Source of the DNA: Rhodoferax sp. GW822-FHT02A01 | GTDB taxonomy: Bacteria; Pseudomonadota; Gammaproteobacteria; Burkholderiales; Burkholderiaceae_C | DNA length: 64,000 nucleotides | Assembly (NCBI RefSeq): GCF_038784515.1 | Contig: NZ_CP152376.1 | Span: 4,588,001 to 4,652,000 of the forward strand | Direction: 5' to 3' | The notes under the pieces: generated by a model | Told to the model about the DNA's origin: nothing | The model's input: only the letters and a program-made list of their open reading frames with translations | Databases searched by the model: none | Shown here: positions 1 to 9,401 of the stretch, piece after piece | How positions within the stretch are numbered: the stretch's first letter is position 1 | Layout of the letters: every line of letters starts with the position of its first letter | Program-made: the position numbers and the translations under genes

Positions 1-265
1 TCTTGCCGATGCGGTTGAGCGCGTCGCCCAGTCCGACTGTGGTAGTGGTCTTGCCTTCGCCCGCGGGAGTCGGGCTGATGGCCGTCACCAGAATGAGTTT
101 GCCGTCGGGGCCGGGATGCCGGTCCAGCCAGCCCAGATCAATCTTGGCCTTGTAGTGACCATAGGGCTCCAGCGCTTCGGCCGGAATGCCAAGCCGCTCC
201 CTGGCCAGTTGTATGACGGGAACAAGGCTTGCAGCCTGCGCAATGTCGATGTCGGAAAGTGCCAC
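1..265 (-). CDS. fhs: Formate--tetrahydrofolate ligase, N-terminal part (cut by window edge)
   Basis: ATP-dependent formation of 10-formyl-tetrahydrofolate from formate in cytosolic one-carbon metabolism. Only the first 88 codons are in the window. They carry the family's N-terminal signature ([10 protein letters not shown]) and the nucleotide-binding loop [19 protein letters not shown]. The start is a GTG at 265 with CAGGAG six bases upstream; no better in-frame ATG is present. The gene lies downstream of frdD on the same strand with a gap of about 100 bases and probably has its own promoter. The identification is firm despite the truncation. Confidence 0.93.
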   Translation of the reverse strand, partial: MALSDIDIAQAASLVPVIQLARERLGIPAEALEPYGHYKAKIDLGWLDRHPGPDGKLILVTAISPTPAGEGKTTTTVGLGDALNRIGK

Positions 266-292
266 GTTGTCTCCTGTTTTTATGGGTCATCA

Positions 293-321
293 ACCATAAC
301 GGGGAGGCTCCCGATTTGCAA
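293..321 (-). promoter_or_regulatory. Possible sigma-70 promoter of fhs
   Basis: TTGCAA (316-321) and TATGGT (293-298) are separated by exactly 17 bases on the minus strand, about 30 bases before the fhs GTG. The boxes match the consensus only 4 of 6 each, so this is a weak prediction. The spacer also contains a GGGAG/CTCCC hairpin that could mark the end of the frd transcript. Confidence 0.3.
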
Positions 322-369
322 CTCTGGCACTGTGGTCTGCAGCACACAAACCTGACCGGCACATGCTCC

Positions 370-726
370 CTAAAACCCGATATGCAGCAAGCTGTAGGCA
401 GCCACCAGCGTCATCACCAATGCGCTGCCATAGCACACCAATTTGGAAGGCGTGCCATGCGGAATGCCAACGTCATGCAGGCTGTGAAAGATGCGGTGCG
501 CGGCATGCCAGGCAAACAGCACGATGACCACAAAAACAAAACCCTTGCCGACGAAGTTCTGCGCAAAAGCCAGCGTGCGCGAATAACTCATGAAGTCGGT
601 CTTCAATCCGACTCCCAGTGGCGCGGCCAGACCGGTGATGAAGATCAGCGCCGTGCCCAGCAAGGCCGAGAGCATGCCGCCTGCGCCAAACATCAGCCAG
701 AAAAACGGTGCGTTGGAACGTTTCAT
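370..726 (-). CDS. frdD: Fumarate reductase membrane anchor subunit D
   Basis: Small hydrophobic subunit of the four-subunit quinol:fumarate reductase; with FrdC it anchors FrdAB to the inner face of the membrane and forms the menaquinol or rhodoquinol sites. About 118 residues with three membrane spans. KRSNAPFFW, FGAGGM and LAFAQNF closely parallel the E. coli protein. I chose the ATG at 726 because GGAG sits six bases upstream and the ATG overlaps the frdC stop as ATGA; an in-frame GTG at 738 would add four residues. It is the last gene of frdABCD. Confidence 0.92.
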   Translation of the reverse strand: MKRSNAPFFWLMFGAGGMLSALLGTALIFITGLAAPLGVGLKTDFMSYSRTLAFAQNFVGKGFVFVVIVLFAWHAAHRIFHSLHDVGIPHGTPSKLVCYGSALVMTLVAAYSLLHIGF

Positions 727-1148
727 GATTGGCTCCACACTGCCAGCAGCAGCACAACAATCGTCACCACCACGGCAGCGGTCCAGCCGCTGCGCTGGAT
801 GCGCTCTGCGGAGACCCGCTCGCCACCCACCACGATAGGCGCCATGGTCTTGGGCATGATTTCAAACCAACTGTAGGCATGCAGCACCATGCAGACCAGC
901 AGCACCAGATGCAGCACGATGGACATGGGCGACTGCAAGGCCAGCAACCAGCCATTCCAAGCGGCCTCGCCTTGCGCCAGCCGGACCACCCCCACGGTCA
1001 AGATGAGCGCATACACCCACACGCCCACTGCGGTGACCTCACGCGCCATGTAGCGCACGAAGAAAGGATTGCGCCTCCACCAGCCCTCCATGGGGCGCAC
1101 ATAAGGCGGATTGCGGCGAACGCCGCCGCTGTTGGATTCGGGCTTCAT
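723..1148 (-). CDS. frdC: Fumarate reductase membrane anchor subunit C
   Basis: Second membrane anchor of quinol:fumarate reductase, 141 residues, three membrane spans. It shows the FrdC landmarks YVRPM-x-x-WW near residue 17 and the helix start REVTAVG, whose glutamate matches the residue implicated in quinol proton transfer in E. coli FrdC. HAYSWFE and PK follow in the second helix. Its start overlaps the frdB stop (ATGA), implying translational coupling. E. coli-type FrdCD is heme-free; nothing here suggests otherwise. Confidence 0.92.
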   Translation of the reverse strand: MKPESNSGGVRRNPPYVRPMEGWWRRNPFFVRYMAREVTAVGVWVYALILTVGVVRLAQGEAAWNGWLLALQSPMSIVLHLVLLVCMVLHAYSWFEIMPKTMAPIVVGGERVSAERIQRSGWTAAVVVTIVVLLLAVWSQS

Positions 1149-1900
1149 GCTGGTTCTCCTTTCTTGGGGAGGAAACGGATGAAGTAGTCCAGGGCACTGT
1201 TCACCTTGTTCTGGTTAACGGCATTGGCAGGGTCCACGCCTTTGGGGCAAACCTCGGAGCAGTAGCCCACCGCAGTGCAACTCCAGACTCCTTCTTCCGC
1301 ATTCAATATTTCCATGCGCTGTGCGCGCCCGCCATCGCGCGAGTCAGCGTTGTAGCGATGCAGCAGGGCCAACACGCCGGGTCCGGTGAAGTCGGGGTTC
1401 AAGCCGAACTGCGGGCAGGCGGCATAGCACAGCATGCAGTTGATGCAAGAGCTGAACTGCTCGAACTTCTCCAGTTGCGCGGGCGTTTGCAGATACTCAC
1501 CTTGGGCCAGGGTACGCTCTTCCTTGGGGATGATGTAGGGCTTGATGCTTTCGAGCTTCTTCACGAAAGGCTCTACGCTCACGATCAGGTCGCGCTCGAT
1601 GGGCAGATGCGCCAGTGCTTCCACCCGCACCGGCCCCGGCAAAAGATCGCGTAAGAAGGTCTGGCACGACAGGCTGGGCTTGGAGTTGATCATCATGCCG
1701 CAGCTGCCGCAGATCGCCATGCGGCAGGACCAGCGAAAGCTCACCGTGCCGTCAATCTCGTCCTTGATGTGCTGCAGTCCCTGCAGCACCGACATGTCTT
1801 CGGTGAACGGCACCTGGTAGCTCTGCCACACCGGAACGGATTCCTGCTCGGGGCGGTAGCGCAGTACCTGAATCTCTATGATTTTGCTGGGCTCAGCCAT
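1145..1900 (-). CDS. frdB: Fumarate reductase iron-sulfur subunit
   Basis: Electron-transfer subunit carrying [2Fe-2S], [4Fe-4S] and [3Fe-4S] clusters between the quinol site and FrdA. 251 residues. The plant-type ferredoxin cysteines are in SCRMAICGSCG plus a later C in LSCQTF; the C-terminal clusters use CINCMLCYAACP and CSEVCPKG. I chose the ATG at 1900 (MAEPSK), with an SD-like AGGAG upstream; an in-frame ORF extends further but runs inside frdA. The frdA stop lies a few bases inside this gene. Confidence 0.95.
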   Translation of the reverse strand: MAEPSKIIEIQVLRYRPEQESVPVWQSYQVPFTEDMSVLQGLQHIKDEIDGTVSFRWSCRMAICGSCGMMINSKPSLSCQTFLRDLLPGPVRVEALAHLPIERDLIVSVEPFVKKLESIKPYIIPKEERTLAQGEYLQTPAQLEKFEQFSSCINCMLCYAACPQFGLNPDFTGPGVLALLHRYNADSRDGGRAQRMEILNAEEGVWSCTAVGYCSEVCPKGVDPANAVNQNKVNSALDYFIRFLPKKGEPA

Positions 1901-3695
1901 TTGACTTCTCCTTGGCATGCTGCTCGGCATCTGCCTTCTCTCCGGCTGCACCATAGGCACGGGTACCGGGTTGCGAGCTGGTGATCTTGACGGGACCGTA
2001 GGCTATGCGCGGCGGTCCGTCGCCCTGGTAGTAGGCCAGCGAATGCTGCAGGAAGTTGACGTCGTCCCGTACCTCAAAACCGTCCAGCCGCTGGTGCGAG
2101 CCGCGCGATTCACGTCGGTTGAGCGCCGAATGGGCCATGGCCTCGGCCACTTCCAGCAGATAGCCCAGTTCGATGGCCAGCAGCCAGTCGGTGTTCCAGC
2201 CTTGCGACGTGTCGTCCAGTTTGATGTTCTTGTAACGCTGGCGCAGCTCGGCCAGCTTGTCACAGGTCTTCTGCATGGTGGACTCCATGCGGTAGATGCC
2301 GCAACCGTCTTCCATGGTCTGCGCCATTTCACGGCGGATGGTGGCCACGCGTTCAGTCCCCGTGCGGCGCGTGCGCAGTGCCTCGGCACTGGCTTGTGCG
2401 TCGTTGGCCTGCTCTAGCAAGCGTGCGACCGGTGCGCCCTGCTTGCCCTGTTCCTTGGCAAAACGCACGGCCTGCTCGCCAGCAATCTTTCCAAACACGA
2501 TCAACTCCGTTAGTGAGTTGGAGCCCAGGCGGTTGGCACCGTGTATGCCCACGCTGGAGCATTCGCCCACCGAATACAGCCCCGGCAAAGTGGCCGCCGT
2601 ATTGCCGTCGGCAATGATGCCGCCCATGGTGTAGTGCACGGCAGGCAACACGGGAATCGGTTCCTTGGCCGGGTCCACACCCAGGTATTCCACCGCCAGC
2701 TCATAGATTTGCGGCAGGCGCTCACGCAATTTCTTCTCGCCCAGATGGCGCAGATCCAGATGCACCACTTCACCGTGGCGTGTGGTCACGGTGCGGCCTT
2801 TTTGTTTCTCGTGCCAGAAGGCCTGGCTCAGGCGGTCACGCGGGCCCAGCTCCATGGCCTTGTTGCGCGGCTCCGGCGTGGCCGGTCCCAGGCCATAGTC
2901 CTGCAGGTAGCGGTAGCCGTCCTTGTTGAGCAGAAAGCCGCCCTCGCCCCGGCAAGCTTCGGTAAACAGCAGCCCGGTGCCGGGCATGCAGGTTGGGTGA
3001 TACTGGACAAACTCCATATCGCGCAACGGCACGCCGTGGCGGTAGGCCAGCGCCATGCCGTCACCGGTGACGATGCCGCCGTTGGTGTTCTCGCGGAACA
3101 CGCGGCCCGCACCGCCGGTGGCGATGATGACCGCCTTGGCTTGAATCAGGGTGAACTCGCCGGTCGCGATGTTGATGACCACCGCGCCCTGCACACGGCC
3201 TTCGTCCTGCACCAGATCCACACAGAAATATTCGTCAAAACGCTGGATGGACGGGTACTTGATGGAAGTCTGGAACAAGGTGTGCAGCATATGAAAGCCG
3301 GTCTTGTCCGCGGCAAACCAGGTGCGCTCGATCTTCATGCCGCCAAAGGCGCGCACGTTCACATGGCCGTCTGGGCGCCGGCTCCAGGGACAGCCCCAGT
3401 GCTCCATCTGCACCATGGCGTCATGGGCCTGCGCCACAAAGGACTCAACCACATCTTGCTCGCACAGCCAGTCGCCTCCGGCTACTGTGTCGTGAAAGTG
3501 CGCCTCCAGACTGTCATGCGCCTGCGTGACCGCTGCGGCACCGCCTTCTGCAGCCACTGTGTGGCTGCGCATGGGATAGACCTTGGATACCAGGGCCACG
3601 CGCAGCGTGGGATCGGCTTCGGCCACGGCAATGGCCGCTCTCAGCCCGCCACCTCCTGCGCCAATGATGGCGACGTCTGCCTGTACTACTTGCAT
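1893..3695 (-). CDS. frdA: Fumarate reductase flavoprotein subunit
   Basis: Catalytic subunit reducing fumarate to succinate in anaerobic respiration. 600 residues. The Rossmann glycines are in IIGAGGGGLRA at residues 10-20. His45 in RSHTVAAEGG is at the position of the covalent FAD linkage. FVQYHPT and the HGANRLGSNSL active-site motif are present. It is first in frdABCD with overlapping gene ends. The full E. coli-type FrdC and FrdD downstream favour fumarate reductase over succinate dehydrogenase, though these enzymes can run in both directions. Confidence 0.95.
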   Translation of the reverse strand: MQVVQADVAIIGAGGGGLRAAIAVAEADPTLRVALVSKVYPMRSHTVAAEGGAAAVTQAHDSLEAHFHDTVAGGDWLCEQDVVESFVAQAHDAMVQMEHWGCPWSRRPDGHVNVRAFGGMKIERTWFAADKTGFHMLHTLFQTSIKYPSIQRFDEYFCVDLVQDEGRVQGAVVINIATGEFTLIQAKAVIIATGGAGRVFRENTNGGIVTGDGMALAYRHGVPLRDMEFVQYHPTCMPGTGLLFTEACRGEGGFLLNKDGYRYLQDYGLGPATPEPRNKAMELGPRDRLSQAFWHEKQKGRTVTTRHGEVVHLDLRHLGEKKLRERLPQIYELAVEYLGVDPAKEPIPVLPAVHYTMGGIIADGNTAATLPGLYSVGECSSVGIHGANRLGSNSLTELIVFGKIAGEQAVRFAKEQGKQGAPVARLLEQANDAQASAEALRTRRTGTERVATIRREMAQTMEDGCGIYRMESTMQKTCDKLAELRQRYKNIKLDDTSQGWNTDWLLAIELGYLLEVAEAMAHSALNRRESRGSHQRLDGFEVRDDVNFLQHSLAYYQGDGPPRIAYGPVKITSSQPGTRAYGAAGEKADAEQHAKEKSNG

Positions 3696-3733
3696 TCGAT
3701 TCCCCTTCGATGTGCGGCTAGCACTGTGGGGTA

Positions 3734-3774
3734 ACTCTACGCCTGTGCGTTATTCAATGACTGACCTAAGTCAA
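3734..3774 (-). promoter_or_regulatory. FNR-like box with -10 element upstream of frdA
   Basis: On the minus strand TTGACTTAGGTCAG (3774-3761) is a near-perfect dyad of the FNR/Anr type (TTGAY-N4-RTCAA; only the last base deviates). TAGAGT (3739-3734) could be the -10 box. The implied start near 3727 puts the dyad centre about 40.5 bases upstream, the spacing of a class-II FNR-activated promoter. The box overlaps the region just after the stop of the upstream kinase gene. Confidence 0.6.
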
Positions 3775-3781
3775 GAGCCAG

Positions 3782-6700
3782 TCAACTAGACGCCTGCGGT
3801 AACGCCCTGCTCTGCACCGCACACAGTTGCATGGCGGTTCTGAAATCCAGCAGCTGAAGCGAGCGCCCGATGGCGTCGACTGCATCGGGGTCCAGCGCCT
3901 CCAAGGCATCACCACGCTGGGCGAATTGTTCCAATGCGTCCAGGTCGCTCCTGGCCATCAAGGCACACAGAGAGCGCAGGAAAACTTGCGCAGTAGCCCA
4001 CTGCTGCGCACTCGCAGCCGGGTGGGCACGCGATGCAGGTGCGGGCGAAGCTACAGACGAAACAACGGCGGCATCCAGCTGCTGCAGAACCCGTTCAGCG
4101 GCCATTCGGGTGGCCTGCACCAGGGTCGCCAGCGCGGGCAGGTGGTCCAGCGCCTCGTCTGCCTTCGTGCATTGCTTGAACCGTGCTTCCAGGCCCGCCA
4201 CATGGTCCGACAAGGGCTGCGCCCCCAGCGTGGCGGCTACGCCTTTGAGTGAATGCATCTGGGCCACGAGTGACGGCATGTCGTGCTGTAGCACGGCCTG
4301 ACGATAATGCGCATCCACCAGGTCCAGCGCTTTCACGAATTCCGGCACCAGCCCGAGATACACGTCCTGCATGCCGGAAAGCCGATCCACGGCGGTCTTC
4401 ACGTCGAGGTAGGGACTGGAAAATTCCACTTCGCTATCGACCACACTATTGAATTCAGCCGGCGCTCTGCCGGTCACTTGCAGCAGCACCGTCACCAGGT
4501 GCTGCGTATCAAAGGGCTTTCCCACATGCTCGTTCATGCCGGCCGCCAGACAGGCTGCCCGGTCGCTGGCCATGGCGTTGGCGGTCATCGCCACGATAGG
4601 TAGTGCGGTCAAGCCCAACTCCTGACGGATCTTGCGGGTGGCACCATAACCGTCGAGCACGGGCATCTGGATATCCATCAGGACGACATCAAACGCCGGC
4701 TCGGACGTCCGTACTGCATCCACACCCAGCTGACCGTTGGCAGCAAGCGAGACCGATGCCCCCTCTGCGTGCAGCAGCTCCTCAGCAACCTGCTGGTTGA
4801 TCAGGTTGTCCTCCACGACCAGGATACGCATGCCCGCCAGTGGGCAGTTGCCGTTGCGGGTCTGCAGCACGCGGGTATCAGCGGGAAGACGCCCCAGCGC
4901 AGCGTCCTGCAATGCCCTGGGAGTCACAGGCTTGAACAGCAGGCACTCGACCAGGGCCTGCTCCTGCTGCGGACGCACGGCGAGCGTGTCGCGGGAATTG
5001 GCCGTCAGCATCACGATGCGCGGGCGCTGCATGGCGGTTTGGGGCAGTGCCCGGATTCGTCTTGCCGCTTCCCAGCCGTCCATGCCGGGCATCTGCCAAT
5101 CCAGCAGGATGACATCCCAACCCGAAGGCTCACCTTGCGCATTGCTCTGCAGCCGCTGCAGCGCCTGTTCCCCGCCAGCTACCGATTCGGTGTGCCATCC
5201 CCAGGCACGCGTCAGGTTGCCAATCACATCGCGCGCCGCCGCGTGGTCATCCACGATGAGCACACGCAGCGGCCGCTTGGACAGCTGGGCCCCAAGCACC
5301 AGCGTGTCGCCACGCCCTGTGCGCGACAGGGGAAGCGTGAAGCGGAATGTGCTGCCCTGCCCCGGTGTGCTCTGAAGACGCAATTCCGCGCCCATCAGCG
5401 CCACCAGCCGCCGACAAATAGCCAGACCGAGGCCAGTGCCGCCAAAGCGCCTGGTCGTGGTGGATTCAGCCTGCGAAAAGCCGGTAAATACATGCTCCTG
5501 CTTGTCCGGCGGAATGCCGATGCCGGTGTCCATCACCGCAAACTCGACTCCCTGACCCGCGTCTGCCGACTGCGTGGGAACGACACGGATGCGCAAGACC
5601 ACCTGACCTTCTTCCGTGAACTTGATGGCGTTGCCCAGCAGATTGAGAAGTACCTGTTGCAGCCGCAACCCATCCGCCACCACTTCGGCCGGCACATCGG
5701 CTGCGATGTCGAACAACACCTCGACTGACTTGGTACCAACGCTGGAGGAGGCAATCACCGCAATGTCATCCAGCATGCGCTCCAGCAGCAAAGGCTGCAG
5801 ATCCAGCTCCATCTTGCCGGCCTCGACCTTGGAGAAATCCAGAATGTCGTTCACCAGTCCCAACAATGAACGGGCAGCGCCCAGCGTCTTTTCGGCATAG
5901 TCGCGCTGCGTGGCAGTCAGCTCGGTCTTCTGCAGCAGTGCCAGCAATCCCAGGATGGCATTCATGGGCGTGCGGATCTCGTGGCTCATATTGGCCAGGA
6001 ACTGGCTCTTGTAGCGGGAGGCCTCCTGCGCTTCTTCGGTAGCGCGCACCATGTCCGTGATGTCGATGCGTATGCCCACAATGTTTCCTTCGGGCGTACG
6101 ACGGTCTATTACGCGCATGACGCGGCCATCATCCCGTACTTGCACGCGGGTCTCGTCGCCTTGGCGGTGAGCCCTCAGGCGCTCGGCAATCCACTCCTCT
6201 TCACGCCCTTGCGATTCGCGGTACAGGCCGCGCCGTGTGCCTTCACGAATCATGTCCTCAAACTTGGCGCCGGGCACCACCACGTCACGCAACTGGGGAT
6301 AGAGCTGGGTGTACTTGTCATTGCAATACACCAGCGTGTCATCGCTGTCGAACAGGACAAAGGCCTCGTCCACTGCGTCCATCGCACCGCGCAACATCGC
6401 GCCGCTGCGCTGGATTTCCGCTTCGGTCTGCTTGCGTGCGGTCAGGTCCCGCAAGAAAGCGAAGTTGTATTCGCGGCCATCAAACACGATGAAATTCAAC
6501 TCGGCTTCTATGGGCACCACGGCGCCGCTTGCCGTGCGGTGGGTCGTCTCGAACTGCATGTGACCGGCCTTGCGCAAGCGCTTCCAATGCCCCGGCCAGT
6601 GCGCTGCGGGCATACTGGGGTTCAGGTCCATCACGGTCATGGACAACATCTGGGCTTCGGTATAACCGTGAAGGTCACAGGTCGCCTGGTTCACCCGCAA

Positions 6701-7069
6701 AATCTGCCCATCCGAGCCAATCCAGAGTGTGGGAAGCGATGACTTCAGCACCGAGATTTCACTGAGCTGCAACGCGGACTCCGCCTGCATGCGTCTGCGC
6801 AACTGCGCCAGCACCACGGTTGTACACACGGCCAGGAACAGCAGTACCGCAAGCACGGCCATGGACTCGTAAAGGGCACGCTTGCGCCAGTGGCTAAGGA
6901 TTTCTTCCGGTGGGACGGCGAGCGTCACCGCCGATGGGTAATCACGCCAAAGGCCGTAGGCAAACAGGACACAAATCACGACGCCCACCACCAGTGCAAA
7001 CACTGCAATGGCGCGCTGGAGCGGCCATTTCGGCCAGCGCGTATTGCCCGATTGCCCATGTTTGATCAT
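3782..7069 (-). CDS. Hybrid sensor histidine kinase with two PAS, two receiver and an HPt domain
   Basis: Membrane phosphorelay protein of about 1095 residues. In order: TM1 (20-40), a short periplasmic stretch, TM2 (69-90), PAS (about 103-213), a second PAS (223-343), HisKA with the phosphoacceptor in SHEIRTPMN (His363), HATPase with GNAIKF, DTGIGI and GGTGLGL, receiver 1 (phospho-Asp in LLDWQMPG, about 657), receiver 2 (LMDIQMP, about 799) and HPt with HSLKG (His939). The periplasmic loop is only about 30 residues, so signals probably come through the PAS domains. I chose ATG 7069 because the hydrophobic segment follows it; the SD is weak and starts up to 7195 are open. No response regulator lies nearby, so its output is unknown. 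Confidence 0.88.
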   Translation of the reverse strand: MIKHGQSGNTRWPKWPLQRAIAVFALVVGVVICVLFAYGLWRDYPSAVTLAVPPEEILSHWRKRALYESMAVLAVLLFLAVCTTVVLAQLRRRMQAESALQLSEISVLKSSLPTLWIGSDGQILRVNQATCDLHGYTEAQMLSMTVMDLNPSMPAAHWPGHWKRLRKAGHMQFETTHRTASGAVVPIEAELNFIVFDGREYNFAFLRDLTARKQTEAEIQRSGAMLRGAMDAVDEAFVLFDSDDTLVYCNDKYTQLYPQLRDVVVPGAKFEDMIREGTRRGLYRESQGREEEWIAERLRAHRQGDETRVQVRDDGRVMRVIDRRTPEGNIVGIRIDITDMVRATEEAQEASRYKSQFLANMSHEIRTPMNAILGLLALLQKTELTATQRDYAEKTLGAARSLLGLVNDILDFSKVEAGKMELDLQPLLLERMLDDIAVIASSSVGTKSVEVLFDIAADVPAEVVADGLRLQQVLLNLLGNAIKFTEEGQVVLRIRVVPTQSADAGQGVEFAVMDTGIGIPPDKQEHVFTGFSQAESTTTRRFGGTGLGLAICRRLVALMGAELRLQSTPGQGSTFRFTLPLSRTGRGDTLVLGAQLSKRPLRVLIVDDHAAARDVIGNLTRAWGWHTESVAGGEQALQRLQSNAQGEPSGWDVILLDWQMPGMDGWEAARRIRALPQTAMQRPRIVMLTANSRDTLAVRPQQEQALVECLLFKPVTPRALQDAALGRLPADTRVLQTRNGNCPLAGMRILVVEDNLINQQVAEELLHAEGASVSLAANGQLGVDAVRTSEPAFDVVLMDIQMPVLDGYGATRKIRQELGLTALPIVAMTANAMASDRAACLAAGMNEHVGKPFDTQHLVTVLLQVTGRAPAEFNSVVDSEVEFSSPYLDVKTAVDRLSGMQDVYLGLVPEFVKALDLVDAHYRQAVLQHDMPSLVAQMHSLKGVAATLGAQPLSDHVAGLEARFKQCTKADEALDHLPALATLVQATRMAAERVLQQLDAAVVSSVASPAPASRAHPAASAQQWATAQVFLRSLCALMARSDLDALEQFAQRGDALEALDPDAVDAIGRSLQLLDFRTAMQLCAVQSRALPQASS

Positions 7070-7184
7070 GAGGGATTCTAGGTGCAGCAATTGCCGTTGC
7101 GTATGCCTCGCCCTGCCAATCGCGGTACAAAGTGTCGCTTTCGGCATAGTCAGGCACTGCGGGCATGCAGCAGAATGTGTTTCA

Positions 7185-8078
7185 GTGAAAGCCAAATACT
7201 TTTTTCAGCTGGTTGCCCTGTCCGCGCTGTGGGGGGCATCGTTCATGCTGACACGCATTGCCGCACCTGCGCTTGGCCCCAATCTGGCGGCGGCCCTGCG
7301 CATGCTGCTGGCAACGGTCATGCTCAGCCTGATCATGTGGAAACTCAAGACGCCCTGGCCCTGGCGGCACTGGAAGGAACTGATCCTGCTGGGCCTGCTG
7401 GCCGTTGCGGGCCCCCACACCTTGTATGCGCGCTCTTCGCTGCAACTGCCTGCGGGATATGGCTCATTGCTGACCGTCACCTCCGTCATGTTCGGCGCCT
7501 TCGCGTCGGCTCTGATGAAGGAGGAGCATCTCACCGCGCCCAAGGTTCTGGGAAGCCTGCTGGGCCTGGCAGGCGCTGCGCTACTGGTTCGTTTGGGACC
7601 GGTGGAGCCCACGCTGCCTCTGGTTGTGGCGGCGATTACCTGCATGGCCGGAGCCGCCATTTCCGGCATATCCACACCGTTTCTGAAAAGAGCCATTGCC
7701 CGTATGGAGCCGCTGCAGATCACTGCTGGCATGCATGCGACTGCGGTGCTGCTGATGGTGCCTGGCGCGGTCTACGACCTTCCCCGCGCCCACTTTGAGT
7801 GGCACGCACTGGCCGCAGTGGCAGTGACCGGTATCGTGACTTCCGGCCTGGCCTATTGGATGTACATGCGCATCATGCGCCACGTACCTCCCATGGCAGC
7901 ACTCAGCTCCACCTTCATGAGCACCGGCTTTGGCGTGCTGTGGGCGGTGCTGCTGCTGAGCGAGCCCACCGGCCTTGCCATGGCCATGGGTGGTGCGCTC
8001 ATCCTGCTGGCCTGCCTGCTGGTCATGGGACTCAACCCCCTGCAATGGCGACTGCAGGGGCTGCTGGAAAAGCTCTGA
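7185..8078 (+). CDS. DMT-superfamily permease with EamA domains
   Basis: Inner-membrane protein of about 297 residues with roughly ten hydrophobic segments arranged as two EamA repeats (first from FFQLVALSALWGASFM, second from LVVAAITCMAGAAISG). The substrate cannot be read from the sequence; relatives export amino acids or metabolites. I chose the GTG at 7185 (VKAKYFFQ) because the earlier in-frame residues are polar and lie over the divergent kinase gene. SD support is poor. It is divergent from the kinase and convergent with the following MFS gene. Confidence 0.78.
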   Translation: MKAKYFFQLVALSALWGASFMLTRIAAPALGPNLAAALRMLLATVMLSLIMWKLKTPWPWRHWKELILLGLLAVAGPHTLYARSSLQLPAGYGSLLTVTSVMFGAFASALMKEEHLTAPKVLGSLLGLAGAALLVRLGPVEPTLPLVVAAITCMAGAAISGISTPFLKRAIARMEPLQITAGMHATAVLLMVPGAVYDLPRAHFEWHALAAVAVTGIVTSGLAYWMYMRIMRHVPPMAALSSTFMSTGFGVLWAVLLLSEPTGLAMAMGGALILLACLLVMGLNPLQWRLQGLLEKL

Positions 8079-8091
8079 GGCGAGCGCTTTT

Positions 8092-9318
8092 TCAATGCTG
8101 CGTGCGTTGACCCACGCCCAGCGCCACCACCACACTGAGCATTAAAACCACAGCGGCCCCCAGCAATGTGGCGCCGTAGTGACCATGGTCCATCAGTGCG
8201 CCAAAGAGCAACGGTGAGATTGCGAATCCGGTGTCCAGGCCGGAATAGACCAGGCCATACACGCGCCCCGTCGCACCTTTGGGCGTTGCCTTCTTGATCA
8301 TCATGTCGCGCGACGGGTTGCCAATGCCGATGGCAAAACCGGTGGACGCCAGTATCACCATGGCAGCCTGGGAGCCCAGCCAACCGGTGCCGCACAAGGC
8401 CAGAAGTATGGCCCCGACGGCCATGCACAAGGCAACGACACGGTCACTGTTGACGTTGCGCGCCGCCACAAAGCCTCCCACAAAGACGCCCACAGCACCG
8501 GCCAACATGTAGGCAGTAATGGTCATGGTGGCGGCCTCAAAATCAACGCCGTACATGGCCTTGAGAATGGACACGGCAAAACCCTGCACAACGGCCAGGG
8601 TCATGGTGGAGAGCAGGAAGAAGGCGAAACACCACCACACCACCGGCAGCTTCATGAAGGCCATGGCATGTTCGGTCTTGACCGACGGGTCGGCCACATG
8701 CGGCTTGTGCACCACCTGGGTGCTAAGTTTGTCGCGCTGCAGAACGAGCAGAATCAGAATCAGCACATACATCAGCGCCGCCGCCACGTAGGCGTTGCGC
8801 CAGCCGAATCCAGCCGTGATGCCAGCCATGAAGACGGGCGCGGCTGCCCAGCCCAGATTGCCGGTAAGGCCATGGGCGCTGAAGGCATATCCCAGGCGCG
8901 GCTGCGACACCCGCTGGTTCAGGATGGTGAAGTCCACCGGATGGAAAGTCGCATTGCCCGCACCGGCCAGCGTGGCAACGGCAATCAAGCCGGCGTAGCC
9001 GTTGACCATGGACGCAGCCAGACAGGTGAGAACAAAGATCACCATCGCGGCAAACAGCAGTGGCCTGGCGCCCAGCCGGTCCACCACAAAACCGGCACAG
9101 GCCTGGCCAACACCGGAGACAATGAAAAACACGGTCATCAACAACCCGACCTGCGAGAAGTTGAGGCCGAACTCTTTCATGAAGACCGGAAACATCAGCG
9201 GCAGGATCAGATGGCTGAAATGCGAGCTGGCGTGCGCCAGACCGACCAGGCCAATGACAGTGGCGTCCTGACGCAGAGGCGCGGCAGTGGAAAGGGAAGC
9301 GGCGGATGCAGAGGTCAT
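8092..9318 (-). CDS. Major facilitator superfamily transporter, Fsr-like
   Basis: 408-residue inner-membrane protein with about twelve hydrophobic helices. VVDRLGARP after the second helix is the MFS loop motif. The N-terminal helix HASSHFSHLILPLMFP and the overall pattern resemble the fosmidomycin-resistance (Fsr) branch, but the true substrate is unknown. It stands alone, convergent with the upstream DMT permease and separated from clpB by about 80 bases in which I see no clear signal. Confidence 0.8.
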   Translation of the reverse strand: MTSASAASLSTAAPLRQDATVIGLVGLAHASSHFSHLILPLMFPVFMKEFGLNFSQVGLLMTVFFIVSGVGQACAGFVVDRLGARPLLFAAMVIFVLTCLAASMVNGYAGLIAVATLAGAGNATFHPVDFTILNQRVSQPRLGYAFSAHGLTGNLGWAAAPVFMAGITAGFGWRNAYVAAALMYVLILILLVLQRDKLSTQVVHKPHVADPSVKTEHAMAFMKLPVVWWCFAFFLLSTMTLAVVQGFAVSILKAMYGVDFEAATMTITAYMLAGAVGVFVGGFVAARNVNSDRVVALCMAVGAILLALCGTGWLGSQAAMVILASTGFAIGIGNPSRDMMIKKATPKGATGRVYGLVYSGLDTGFAISPLLFGALMDHGHYGATLLGAAVVLMLSVVVALGVGQRTQH

Positions 9319-9401
9319 GCGCGCATCTTAGACGCCCACGCATTCCCCTGTCCGCCGCTAAGTCACCGCCAGGACAGTGACTCGCCCTACCGGTTCAGGC
9401 T

